Positions 21,161-33,180 of a stretch of DNA of 64,000 bases are shown here, piece after piece. Position 1 is the stretch's first letter; every line of letters begins with the position of its first letter. The stretch covers positions 519,001 through 583,000 of the forward strand of contig JAVSML010025176.1 of assembly GCA_038503035.1 (NCBI GenBank), given 5' to 3'. The notes under the pieces are model-generated. The model made no database searches and had not been told where the DNA came from. It was given only the letters and a program-made list of their open reading frames with translations. Source of the DNA: Crocodylus rhombifer (taxonomy: Eukaryota > Chordata > Crocodylia > Crocodylidae). Position numbers and translations under genes: made by a program.

Positions 21161-21870
21161 AGTTCATCATCTCATGCAGGATGAGTGAGTTCTCATAAAG
21201 CACCAGAAATGCACAAAATAGATTGAAGGATGGGCTTTTAGTTTAGTACTAGACTGGCTTTTGGGAGATCTGCTCTGAGTTGTGGTACAGCTTTCCATCA
21301 TGCTCTTTGTACAAGTCATTTAGACCCTGCAAAGAGAAAGAACAATACAACTCATTCGTAGAATCAGATAAGGGAGCAGCAGGAAAAAATGAATATGTTC
21401 AGAAACATCCATGGGCATGGGACCTTTATTAACTCAATGCATAAAAAAACTTCCCACCTCTTGGACGAGGGAAGCCAGAGCAGGCATTTGAAGACACAAG
21501 AGACATACTCGGGAAGGCAGAAGCTGGCAGCTTGTCACCTCTGGTGACAGACAGCACTCCTCTTCTTCAGCTGTCCAGCTGGAAAACAGGCATGAAGCCC
21601 TGGCATCAGACAAAAAAGAGCCTGCTCCAGCAGCAGGAGAAGCCAAGCCATGAACCAAGGGGTGGGAAGATGGAGACCACTGCTTCCATGCTCATGAGCT
21701 TCCTCTTGGCTAACACTTGCCTTGGGATGATTTAGTCAGGGATGATCCTGCCTTGAGCACAGGGACATTTTACTGTCCTCTGATCCTATGTTCTTTTCTC
21801 TCAGATTTTGACTATCTGATCTATTTAACCTGTTCACTGTTGAGGGGCAGAGGTGTCACTTACAATGTAT
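21161..21870. other. Non-coding stretch
   Basis: No gene or known repeat recognised. ORFs are short and lack family motifs. Confidence 0.45.
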
Positions 21871-22962
21871 TTGCCCAACTCTGTTTTTCAGTAAAAATTG
21901 GGGCATCTATGTGTAATCCAGGTGGTACTCCAAGAGGTACCACCTCTCCAATTGAAGGGATCAAAGCAGGCACACAAGCACTGTGGGAGGTATAGGGACC
22001 CTCCTTCCCCTATAGCACAGAGCCAGATCACCAATGGGGACTTAACCATATACCTTTTAATGAGGGAACAATACTGGGAACATAACAGGCATAAATCAAA
22101 GGGTATAGTGGACGCTACAATGCCCCAAGGGGGCAGGATTCAACAAAGGTTAGATAGACACTTACAATCATTGACAAAAGACAGGGTTAACAAAATATAA
22201 AACACAAACAGCAGAGCAAACAATACTGGTTGGTGAAATATAAAAAGGCACAAAATACAAAATGTCAAATGACAAGGAAATATAGGGCCTAGGTACCTGG
22301 AGAGAGAGAAACACAATGTCCTCTTTCCACTGCAAGAAGATTTGCTTCTTGTTATCTCACTCACCCCAAGTGACCTCAGCTATGACTTGAACCTAAATCT
22401 CCCACATAGTAGGCAGGAACACTGCCCCACAGCCACCACTGGTGGCACTGCTCCAGGCTACTAGGGGTCTTGACCTTCCCAGAGCCCTGGCTTCATGTCA
22501 AACTGCCTGGCCTCTGATTGGAAGAGCTGGAAGCAGAGCTGGAAACCTCTCAGGTCACTGTTCAGATCCTTGCTGGAGCGGGGGAGCCTCTCCTGCTGGC
22601 TGCAGCCTCTCGTAGGGGATCGGGGAGCCTCTCCTGCCAGCCACACGCTGCGCTGCTGAGGGTCCAATTGCTGCCTGCAGGTCCTGCTCCTTCAGGCACT
22701 TCTGGGGCAACTGCTCCCACCCCACTGGTTCAGCTCTTGCTAGCTCTTTGACGCTCCTTCCCTGTGGTCCCTTGCTGGTCTCCCCTGAGTCAGCTGCATT
22801 GCCCCTTTTATCTCCCTGCAAGTGACCCAAGGGGCCAATCAGAGGACATGAAGGATGAGTCTCTGGGGCCTGACTGGTGAGGAAAGGGAATCCCAAGTCC
22901 TTCAATCATCTTTTGCCCTTCCAAACCCCCTGGGCTAGGTCACTGCCAGCTAGCCCGTCACA
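21871..22962 (-). mobile_element. Probable LTR with downstream repeat
   Basis: On the minus strand it starts TGTGACGGGCTAGCTGG at 22962. GAGATAAAAGGGG near 22803-22815 is a plausible TATA-type promoter, followed by a GC-rich transcribed-like region to ~22440 and an AT-rich tail to ~21870. The start motif and promoter position fit an LTR. There is no pol coding sequence and the 3' border is unknown. Short internal repetition of the GGAGAGGCTCCCC type occurs around 22575-22640. Confidence 0.45.
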
Positions 22963-23051
22963 TCTGTATTTTGGTCTTCTGTAGGCCTGAAATCGGTAAT
23001 GGTGAATGGCAAACTTCAAGGACTAGAGCATATCAGTAGGTGTAGATGAAA

Positions 23052-23607
23052 TATAGAATCATAGACAATTAGAGTTGGAACGGACTTCAGAATGTCATCT
23101 AGTACAAAGCCTTGCTCAAAGCAGGACCATCTCCAACTAGATCATTCCAGCCAGGGCTTTGTCAAGCTCGGCCTTAAAAACCTCCAAAGATGGAGATTTC
23201 GACACCTCTCCAGGTAACTTGTTCCAGAGCTTCAACACCCTCCTAGTGAGAAAGTTTTTCCTAATATCCAACCTAAACTTCCACTGCTGAAACTTGAGAT
23301 TATTGCTCCTTGTTCTGTCATCTGCCATCACTGAGAACAGGCTAGGTCCATCCTTTTTGGAACCATGCTTCAGGTTGTTAAAGGCTGCTGTCAAATCCCC
23401 CCTTAGTCTTCCCTTCTGCAGACTAAATAAGACCAGTTCTATCCGCCTCTCCTCAGAAGTCATGTGCCCCAGCCCCCTAAACATTTTCATTACCCTCTGC
23501 TGGACTCTCTCCAGTTTGTCCATAACCTTTCTGTAATGGGGCATCCAAAACTGGGCACAGTACTCCAGATGTGGCCTCACCAGCGCAGAATAGAGGGGAA
23601 TAATCAA
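23052..23607 (-). mobile_element. CR1 LINE fragment, separate subfamily, with 156-aa open frame
   Basis: The 3' end (plus strand ATAGAATCATAGACAATTAG, then GAGTTGGAACGGACTTCAG) differs from the other young CR1 copies, so this is another subfamily. The minus-strand frame at 23137-23607 encodes only the C-terminal domain, with LVRPHLEYCAQFWMPHYRK, RIELVLFSLQKGRLRGDL, FRLDIRKNFLTRRVLKLWNKLP and a terminal KAELDKALAGMI. The RT palm is not included. The frame is undamaged and ends abruptly at ~23607, the 5' truncation point. Confidence 0.88.
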
Positions 23608-23619
23608 TCAGGTTCCCAG

Positions 23620-24200
23620 CTCTGTTTCCTCAATCTACTTGCAACCAAGGTTTCCTGTAAGGTGTGTACGTGCATGGCCACGCACAAGTAAAAATCTTGC
23701 CACACACAAACTTTTTAAGGCTGTGCATCTGCCTAGAGAGGAGCTGGGCACGGAGTGTGGTGGAGGCACTGGGGCCGGAATGGGACACTTACCGAAGGTC
23801 AGCTCCTCACTCCAGGGCAGGCAGTGGCTCCTCCCTGAGATGGGCGGGGGCTGGGGGCTGGTGTGGGCTCCGCTGGCTCCGGGAAACTACTCCACACTCC
23901 CACATCACCTCAGGGAGCGAAGAGGCACATGGTATCAGGGCTGGGGAGTGCAGCAGTTCCCCGGAGCTGGCGAAGCCCGCAGAGCAGTTCCCAGTCCCTG
24001 TCCCCACCTCACCATGGCCCTGGGAGAGAGGAAGTACATGGCACTGGGGCTGGGAAGCAGAGCAGTTCCATGCAGCCTATGCCAGCCCTCAACCCCAGCC
24101 CTCAGCCAGGATGAGATTTGGGATCATACTCGTGGACTGACCCCAAGTGCCGAAGGCTGGGGACATCCATCCTCAATAAATACCTCATCTACTAATGGCG
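23620..24200. repeat. GC-rich repeat island, family unknown
   Basis: A GC-rich block with poorly conserved internal repetition: GCACTGGGGC, CATGGCACTGGGGCTGGGAA and AGCAGTTCC recur around 23765, 23952-24000 and 24035-24070. The open frames found here in several phases follow from high GC. They have no recognisable domain, so I do not call a gene. Confidence 0.35.
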
Positions 24201-24694
24201 GTAGTAAGAACCTGTAATAAATGCTGAAGAAGTGCTTAGAGATTCCAAAATAAAGATGCTAAAAACCTGCAACTTCTACTATCTTTTTTAGGGCAGAGAG
24301 GACTCTCTCCCACCCCACTCCCCTCCCCAGACATTTTTCTCACACTCTTAAAAAGCTGCAAGACCAGATGGATTTTGTGCTGAAATAAAACACCAATATA
24401 GTGCTTACTCAGCCCCCAATGCTAAGTCAGTGTTTCAACTGGTGACATTGTTATACAATAACATGAGAAGCACTGTGCAACTTAAAGGAAAGATAAAGGT
24501 TAAATATGCAACTGGAGATGAATTTGGACCCTATGTAAAATATATATAAATTTGCATTTGTACAAGGTAACTAACCAGAAAAGCTCTACTTTTCTGTACC
24601 ATGTTTCAATGGCAAACAACATAATTAAACTCTCCTTAGGGACATTTACTGGCGGACTGCGCCAAAAGAGGGAGGTGGAACTGAAGTGGCACTC
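24201..24694. other. AT-rich non-coding stretch
   Basis: Nothing recognised. Confidence 0.5.
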
Positions 24695-25005
24695 TCACAG
24701 ACCAAAGTGGTGTGCTCACAGACCACTACTCCTTAGAGGAAATATTGCTTGCAATGCCCCTACTAACACACCTCAGTATGTTGTTAGACTTCTTGGCAAC
24801 AAGGGCACACTGTTGACTCATATCCAACTTATTGTCCACTGTAAACCCCACGTCTTTTTCTGTAGAGCTGCTACTTAGCCAGTTGGTCACAAGCCTGTAG
24901 TGATGCATGGGATTCTTCTGTCCCAAGTACAGGACATTGTACTTGTCCTTGTTGAACCTCATGAGATTTCTTTTGGCCCACAGTGCTGCAAGTCCTTAAA
25001 CAATG
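24695..25005 (-). mobile_element. Worn CR1 fragment of a third type
   Basis: The minus strand reads WAKRNLMRFNKDKYNVLYLG, then STEKDVGFTVDNKLDMSQQC and KSNNILRCVSRGIAS. This is the stretch just after the RT palm in CR1 ORF2. The SSSTEKD and MSQQC wording resembles the form common in birds more than the copies at 4872 or 19550, so it is an older, distinct lineage. No 3' end is present. Confidence 0.8.
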
Positions 25006-28000
25006 CATGGAAATAAATTTATGTCTTAGCATTGGATCCGTTAAAAGCCAGCACACTAAGTCAGCATACAATGCCAAGGAGAGGAGTTTGATTTAACCAA
25101 ATACAGAAATACCACTGGGGACATGAGTAGGGACTGGAGTAGTCCCCATGTCACTTTTGCTTTCTCCCCTTCAGCTTCTACCCATCTTCCCCACTTGGAT
25201 GCACCATCAGTCAACTTCAGTAGGAGGAGCAGAAGACATTCTTAGCCCTGCCTCACCCAAGGCAGGGCACCACGACATTGGTTAGGAAGTAGGGAGATGT
25301 GGGTGGGCTTAAAACCTTAATAAAGGTCAAAAGCTTTAGGACATTGAATTAAGAGGTGGGAGTGACATCTAGCCTCTATTAAAGAGCTGGCCTGCTTGGT
25401 TTTACCTTCAATATACTCTTCTTAGGCACTTTCCTAAGTGAAACAGAATCACTGAAGAACAACTAGCTATAGAGGAGCTTCCTTCCTATTTCCATGCCAG
25501 CTATAAAAATCTGTGTAATGGCAAAAATATGTCTTATATCTCCACATTTAGGTGCATAAGTAGCATTTAGACTTCTTCAGATGAAATAGGATTGTACCTT
25601 AAGTTTCTAGAGAACTTCACCATTGGAAATTTGACTGCTTAGGAAAATGGTACTACCCTGATTAGGTGGTACCTGAGCAGGTTTTATAAGAATCTAATTT
25701 GTGGACTAAGGCACTTAAAGTGCAGGTTATTCACCAAAGTCCTGTGGATCCAACCTTCAAGATCTGCTCTCACTTCCCCATTTATAAAGATGTCCCCCAC
25801 AATGGGGTAGGAGATTTTTCATTTCTTAATGTTTGTAAAGTACACTGAGATCCTTGAAAAAAAACATTATAGAAGCGTAAATTATTTATTTTGATATAGC
25901 ATGTACAAAAGGGAAGCATGACAAAGGGAATGTATTTTATTGAGCACTAAGAGGATTCTTTCACATTCCTGGAATGCCTGGATAAAATCTAAGATGAATG
26001 ACAGAAAAAGCATTACTAAGTCCCCATGTAGATAAAACACTACTTTTCAGCTTGTACAGACAGCAAGTAAAGTTTCAGTTTTCTGTGTATTTATGCACCA
26101 AAAAAATCTCTCAACCACCTGAAAGAATATTCTGTGCTTGAAGAATTTTTGTATCTATAATATCACGCCAATAAAATAAACATATTTCTCACAGAAATTT
26201 TAACTTTTGATTAGAATAAAACTTAGTCCTGTGGCTAAGATACAGATATAGTAATAATGAACTTTAGAAAGCAGGAAGCAGTATCCATTAAACTGTTCAT
26301 AGTTGATACCATCTTCCACCACAATCTTTGCCATTTATGTACATGATAATGAAAACACTAGAGATTTTTAGTCTTGAAAAATTACTGTCAGCAATAATGT
26401 TAGTAAGTGGTTAGCGATACACAAATACAGTGTCAAAATCAGCAATATCATTAAATGATTAAGTTGGTGTTATTATTATTATTATATCTCAATGCATAAA
26501 AAAGACAATCATATTTTTTTCCACTGAAGACAGCATTGAATTGTGAGCAAAATTCAAAGGAAAAGTGTATAGTAGATTTGATATCATGGAGTGTCTGATT
26601 AAATCAAGGGAAGATATCACAACCTCTAATTTCATTTTGAATCTGTACTTTTCTGACACATCTTGGTTACTAAGTGAGAAATCAGTCTATAGGGTTTTGG
26701 TCCCATACAGCTCAATGGAAGTTCTGCCCTTGGTTTCACTGGAGTGAGGTTTTACCCTAAAATTTTATCTAGAGAATTTGAGTAGCTATGGAAATGTTTA
26801 TAAGTTCACAAAAACTGTTACCGTTGAACTAATTTAATTTTCTATTCTTGCGGGTGGAATACATTAGGAATATTAATATTAACTAATATTCATTGCTGGC
26901 AAAATAACTTGCAAATATTATAGTGTTATTGCCAGTAATTAGTTACATCTGTGCTTGTTAATATCTTCCACACATTTAAAATGACAAGATATAGATGTAC
27001 AACACATATAGATAAGAGGTAGTTGACACAACTATACACATATATAAGAGTTGCCTGTCACTACCTTAAAAATAAATACATGACCAGTTATTTATTCTGT
27101 TAAAAATCCATTAATTTTCATTATAAAATATATACAGCAGTTATAATTCCAGCAATAATTACCAAAACAGAAGTCTAGGTCACAATGAAGACACAGGGAA
27201 ACTGCATTAGCTATTGTGACAGGTCTCTATGAAGAAACACTTGACTAGTGTTTAAAAAGAAACATGAGTGATGAAATTCACCTGTTCTAATGACCAGTTA
27301 GCATAGCAAATGAATGGACACATTAAAATACTTTGGAGGCAAATGCCAAATAAAAATTCATATGTTGTTTTTGGTTATCTATGAATCTTTACCATACCAC
27401 TGGATCATGCAGAACTGATGCTGTCAAAGCAGCCATCAAGGACAGAAGTAATTGGAACTGCTAGGTAAAAAGACAAGTCCCATTCAGGTATTCCCTGCCA
27501 CTCCACCAGTCGTGACAGAAAAGCTCTAAGAACTGCAGGTAGAGATTTAGAATGATAGATGCTACACAGTTAGTAAAAAGAAAAAAAAACACCTTGCAAT
27601 TTTAGTTTTACTTTTCTGGAAAAAGAGATATAGTGTTATCAAAGAAGGTTTGGAATGTGTGACTTTGAGCCTAGGCCCCAAAGATGACCACTGAAAAACA
27701 ACAGATTTAGGTTTGCTTAATTTCTGGGGAAGAGGGGGTCTTTTTCCTGTATTTTTTTAATTGCATATATGAGGTAGGACTACTTGATAGCCTCATTTCT
27801 CCAAAGAGTTTAAATATAGTTTCTTAATTTGTTGTCTTCAAATATTTAAAGATCAATTCCTTTATTTGCCTTCACTTGTACCTGATATTGAAGTAAATAT
27901 TGATTAGTTTGCCTGGCATTCTCCTTTTAACCTTTTTGAAAACTGTTACGGTATTAACTTTCTCCATTCTCTTGACAGTGATGCCAAGCTATAAACCACT

Positions 28001-28359
28001 TTAAAAGTTAGCACAAAGGCTGCATGGGCATGGCAAAGCCAGGCCCAACTCTAAAGTGAAATCCACAACCTTGAGTTAGGTTTGTGCCCCATGTGCATTG
28101 TATGGGAGACAGTTAGACATTTAAGAATGGGTCCACTGAGGCAGGAAAGCCAAATGAGTTAAACGTGACCTAGCCAGTAGGGAATACTAAAGAGAAGAAC
28201 TGGTCTTACACTTTTCTCAAGGAGTTTGTGTGTCTAATTCCAAGTCCGAGGAAGACACCTCCTTCTACTTGGTATTCGTGGACATTAATCATTTCCTAGT
28301 ATCAGGCATCTAAGCCAGGTCAGTCTTTGCTCTAACAAAATACAGCCGCAAGAGAAGGT
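25006..28359. other. Long AT-rich non-coding stretch
   Basis: No repeat or coding sequence recognised over 3.3 kb except a short TTA-type microsatellite at 26470-26486. Likely single-copy DNA. Confidence 0.5.
26470..26486. repeat. (TTA)n microsatellite
   Basis: About five TTA units. Confidence 0.85.
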
Positions 28360-28500
28360 GGTCATCCAATAGCCACTGGCTAGGACATGCATTTGAGGTG
28401 TGGAGGATTCACTTGCAAATTTGCTCCTTTGCCTCATTTTGAGAAGCTATTTAAACCCAGGCACCTTGTATGAAAGTGCTCTAACCACTGGTTAGTCCAC
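28360..28500 (-). mobile_element. tRNA-derived SINE-like fragment
   Basis: On the minus strand TAACCAGTGGTTAGAGCAC (~28477-28495) resembles a pol III A box in a tRNA D-arm, and GGTTTAAATAGC about 30 bp downstream resembles a degraded B box (GGTTCRANTCC). The tail does not fold into an intact tRNA. It looks like a decayed tRNA-derived SINE, or less likely a lone tRNA pseudogene. Confidence 0.4.
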
Positions 28501-31500
28501 TTCAACAGTGAAAACTCAGAGGCATCCACAGAGAGGGGGCAGTTAAGTAGAGGTTTGGTGGACCTAAATTTAAGGTTTAGTCATTATTAGGCATCTAAAT
28601 AAATCACTAAGGATCCATTTCCTTTGTTTCTTCAGAACCAGTATACTGGTTTCTTTACCTTATATCTTTTTAGTTTTAGTTTAGTTGATATGAATGGGCC
28701 CCTACCTGATTTCACCCATCTAGATCTAATTACAGGGTCTGGCACTTAATGAATTTTCTACAAAAGTGGGTTCCTGAGACATTAAAGCATAATTCTGGTG
28801 AAAAATCCATTTTTAATGAAAGAGCCTATTAAGAGTCTGCTAGAGAATCAAATAAAACTCATACGCACTATGCATCCTAAAACAGTCTTATTTAGTATAT
28901 GATGTTCTAGACAGCTATAAAACCCTGCATGCAGCACACAGAATGACAGCAATCATCTTAACACCACGTCCTTTCCCTTTGTGAGGTGAGCCATAAACTG
29001 CAAGCAAAAAGAAGAGAACTTTTCATTAAATAAATAGCTTTCATAGAGACTGAGGCTGAAATTACTGTCTTATGTTCTGCTAAATCTATTTGAGGCACTA
29101 GAATAAGCTACTTTTGGGGCATGGATGCTCACCAAAAGAGGATAAACAAACAAACAAAGAAACAAAAACCATATTACATGGAAGATTTGGACTTAGTTAT
29201 ATATTTGAGCTTTAGTGATTTCATAATTTATTTATGAGGAAACACTTCTTAAAAACAATTAGCACTAAATGCAGATACGTGCACTTGATTATATTACAAA
29301 AATATGGAGACTCTCACTATATTTCCAATGTGTTTATTTTACCACTGAGAGTTAATTTAAGAAAATTTCTAGGCTAGCTTGAGGAAGAATTAAGGTGTCC
29401 ACTAAATGGTTAATAATGAGCTTTCAGATCCCTAAAATAGCTGATGCTCTGTTTTCTCTATTCACCTGCTCTTCCCTAGACAACTAAAAAAAAAAAATTC
29501 CTTCAACATCTGCTTCTGCAAAATAAGTTTTGAGAGGTTTGGCCATAAAAGAATAGAAGTCCATGAGGTGCCAAATAGACACAACAATCTACATGCATGC
29601 ATCTAATTACTGGATTGGTGTCATTATTATATAGATCATCTTCAATATTACATAGCAGATAAGTGCAATGATTGCATTTTATGGGCTGGACTGGAAACAT
29701 TTCTTAGTCCTTAATATTCATTCAGCCAGTAAGGTGCTGATGGCAAACCCTTCACTGAGTTTCTGATCAAACCCTAAGAGGAATACAAAAATACCAATAG
29801 TATTTTTAACTGCACTGTTTCAAGACAGTATTTAATTAGATTAATTAAATAGAATTAGGCATTCCACTATCATGAATTATAGGCATTTCCCATTAAATTT
29901 ATTTTAACTGTATCCTGGTCTGATAAGGATTTTATCTTCAGGTCCCAAATGCTGCTCTATAAATAAAAATTCGCCTCTTTCATCAATTTAAACATGATTA
30001 ACATGTCTTTATGTATAGTAGGTGCCAAATCAGCCAGTCAATATAACTCTTGAGGTTTTGCCCACCATTAAAGTCACATAGAGTCCAATGTTCACAACTG
30101 AAAGAAATAAGGATGAAAAAGGAAAAAGGAACAGTTAAATCGGAAGCCTTATTTTACAAAAAAATCCTTTATAAATTAGCATTGTGATGGACAGTGAGAA
30201 AATGCAAGATGAAAAAGTGGGCTGACAGCTGTTGCCAAAACACCTTAAACCTACTGAAAAATTCCATGCAGGATCTCCCTTATATTACATGTTTGGAAGC
30301 ATGGCAGTGGGTCAGGAAGTAGCCTAATAGTCTCACTTTGAGCCAGAGTTTGATAAAATTACTTTCACTGAACAGCATTAACCCTTGTGAGTAGTTACAC
30401 TCACATCAAACAAATCCTGTAGAACCAGTCTGAGCCCATGGTCATCTCTGCTGGTCTTTGACAACCCTTTCATATTTTCTCAGCACTGTGGAACAGTTTG
30501 TGTTGTCAGAGCCTTCTTCTGGAGAGGAACCCACTGAAGCAGTGTAGACTTTTAATGTTTTTAGATAAGTTCTTTTTGAACAATAGGTATACTTTCAGCC
30601 TGCTCACATAGCTGATGCCAGTCATTTAGAATATTCTGGGACTAGGTGTCTTGAAACAAGTGTTGATGTAAATGATGTGGCATGATATGATATAGATTTT
30701 TAGAGCATGCTCACAGAATATTCATGTTGAGAAGTTAAGCCCTCAAAAATTAGGAAATGTTAGAATTAAGGTTATCTGTCTAACCTTAATTCTTACATGT
30801 ATGCATCTGTAATCTTTAATTACTTGATAGTAGGCTATTTTTCACTTCACAGGTCAGCAATAGAATTATATATTGCGAAAATGAAAAGAGCCTTTAAAAA
30901 TATCATACTGCATATGTTGTTCAGTTTTAAACAGTTAAAGCAAGGGAAATGAAATATTCATATGATATGAAGCTTCCCAGGATGGAAATTAGGTTTTTCT
31001 TGCCAAAGGAAGCAAGCAACTTCTATAGAATATTTTGCTTGCCAGAAATATGGAATAAGCATTACCTGATTTTTTTAAATTGCCCTTTCATTTGATTTTT
31101 TACCAGGTTGAAGTGAAATGTGAACTGTAGCTTTAAGGCCTCTCCAGGATTAATAAGCTCCAGGTGTATTGCAAACACCTAATTGCTTCTGAAGTGGGGT
31201 GGGGGTAAGTGAATACTAGTCCAAGAGCCTGTTATTTCTAAGGCTGCTGACAGACGTTCCTTTAAATGCATGATGGGACCTGATCCCCAATCCCAAAGAG
31301 TTGTGCCTCCCATGACACGTGTGCATGGCAGGAGGTGCAATTTTGGGATCAAGGATCAGATCCTAATAGCACTGTACTTGTCAGTGCAGGGGGAGTCCAG
31401 AATCCTGATAAAGACATGTTAACCATGTTTAAATTGATGAAAAAGGTGGAGATCATGTTCTCAGCCTTCTCCTGAACTTGCAAGTTGAAAGCCAGGTACC

Positions 31501-32039
31501 AGCAATCAGCTGATTGTTGGCTGGCTCTGAGACCCCCCCAGGGCCAGTTCAAGTCCCAGTGAGGGACTTCATTATATCATTAAAATGAAACTTTGTTAAC
31601 AATAGTTTGAAGAAGATACTTTACCAAGCCCTTGTAAATTCTAATCCATTACAGGCAGCAAACATCATAATAGTTTTTTCTGATTACTCTCAATAATACT
31701 TACTTGGATAGGATGATGTTAAGTGTTAAAAATGCATTAGAATTTGATTGCAAAGCAACAGGATGGACTCTCCCTCCCACCCTAGTGTGCCACATTTAAA
31801 TCATGTCATACTCACCCCTTTGTCTTATTTGAAAAAGGATGGTCTTTGATTAAGACTGAGATTCCTGGCTCTTTCTCAAGCCTATTCATCCTGAATAGCC
31901 TTGAGCAAGTCATTTAATCTCTCTTTTTTAAAACCTTGTTCTTGGAAAAGGCAGGACTTTTGGTTCCAAAAAGTTCAACCTAACACAGACAGCTGACAGA
32001 AAATTAAGCACAAATAGTAAAGGTCTGGCATATTTCTAG
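28501..32039. other. Long AT-rich non-coding stretch
   Basis: No gene found. 31241-31259 (GGCTGCTGACAGACGTT) resembles one terminus of the TIR family at 16117 but no right end was found. 30780-31200 has the balanced, repeat-free look of a conserved non-coding element; this is inference only. Confidence 0.45.
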
Positions 32040-32460
32040 GGCCAGATGAGTGGTGCTTAGCCAGTTTGAGGGCTGGATCAGATCCTCAAGCCCAGGACCA
32101 CTTCTTCCCTGCCCCAAACACCAGAATTGGAACATGGGTGACAGGCACCATGCCGTTCTGTCCACCACATGCTGGGATTGGATCTTGGGGAGGAGCAGTG
32201 CCACCTCCTTCCACTGGAATTGTGTCCTGGGGGCCCAACAGTGTCCCCTCCCAGACCTTCACACTGAGATTTGGCCCTGGGGCTTGGCAATGCCCCAACT
32301 CAGACCTGCATGCTGGGAGTGGGCTCCAGATCCAGGGCCCAGGGCTCCTCATGAGTATAAATATTGGGCAGCAGGAGAGCATTGCCACCACTCTCCCACC
32401 ACCCAATTTCTGGACCTGCAAGGAGCCCCCGGGCTGGATGACATGGTGCCATGACTGGAA
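32040..32460 (+). repeat. Degenerate ~50-bp tandem repeat in a GC-rich island
   Basis: Units start near 32124, 32174, 32216, 32266 and 32324, each with a pattern like GGGATTGGATCTTGGGG, then a CAGTGCC-type core and a C-rich half. Copies are 42-58 bp apart and poorly matched. Open frames exist on both strands because of the GC content, but no protein family is recognisable. Confidence 0.5.
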
Positions 32461-32639
32461 GTTAAGCGCTCTTCTTCTAAGCAACAGGAATCAAGTCTCA
32501 CAACAAGAAGCATTAAGCAACCCTAACAATAAATGTAACAAGTTCTGTATTTCATTATGTGTCTCTAGGGTGTAGTATTTATAAAAAGATAGCTGTGTGA
32601 CATTTCTTCTAGCCCCTTCCTCTTTAAATTATCAATTGA

Positions 32640-33180
32640 ACCCCATTTTGATTTCTCACATATCTATCCTCAATCTGTTTTTTTTTTCTATGCTTCATTC
32701 TCCATTTATGGCTTCAAGATCTTTAAGACTTTCAGCAAACAAGAAAATGTTATCTGCAAACCTGGAGTGATTTCATTGCTCTAATATTTGTGCCATTTTC
32801 TTCTTATTTAAACTTTCTTCAGACCTTTTTCAAGCATGAGGTGAAGAATTTCAATGAGACAGTATCTCCTTATCTAACTATGCTTCAACTTGATTTCTTC
32901 ACTCTCCTTGTCAAGACAAGCTTAAACATTTCTGTCCTAATAACATGTTTCTAGATTATTATATACAGCCCTTCTGCACCTTCCTCTGCTATAGCTCTCA
33001 ACACTACTTCCATTTCCATCAAGTCAAAGGCCTGTTCATAATTCCAGGAAGGTATAAACAATGGCTTGTTGTTTCTGGCAGTCTCTCTCAGAAGGTAGTT
33101 CATTGTTTGCAGGGGATTGGTGGTTCAGGCATTACTTCTAAATCCAACTACACTCTCAGCATGATTTAAATGTCATTAAC
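32640..33180 (-). mobile_element. RTE-type LINE reverse-transcriptase fragment
   Basis: The minus strand reads NYEQAFDLMEMEVVLRAIAE (~32990-33050), a decayed form of the DYEKAFD RT motif. About 230 nt further it reads FADNIFLFAESLKDLEAING (~32700-32770), a decayed form of the FADDIVLFAESLEDL active-site block used by RTE-like elements. The second Asp of the active site is Asn here. Stops and frameshifts lie between the two blocks. Ends are approximate. Confidence 0.65.

Noticed and set aside
31241..31420. Possible fifth copy of the GGCTA-ACAGACATT TIR family
   Set aside because: Only one terminus (GGCTGCTGACAGACGTT) is visible. AAGACATGTTAACC downstream is too weak a partner.
32050..32575. 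134- and 169-aa ORFs on the plus strand
   Set aside because: Overlapping phases in a GC-rich degenerate tandem repeat, with no family motif.
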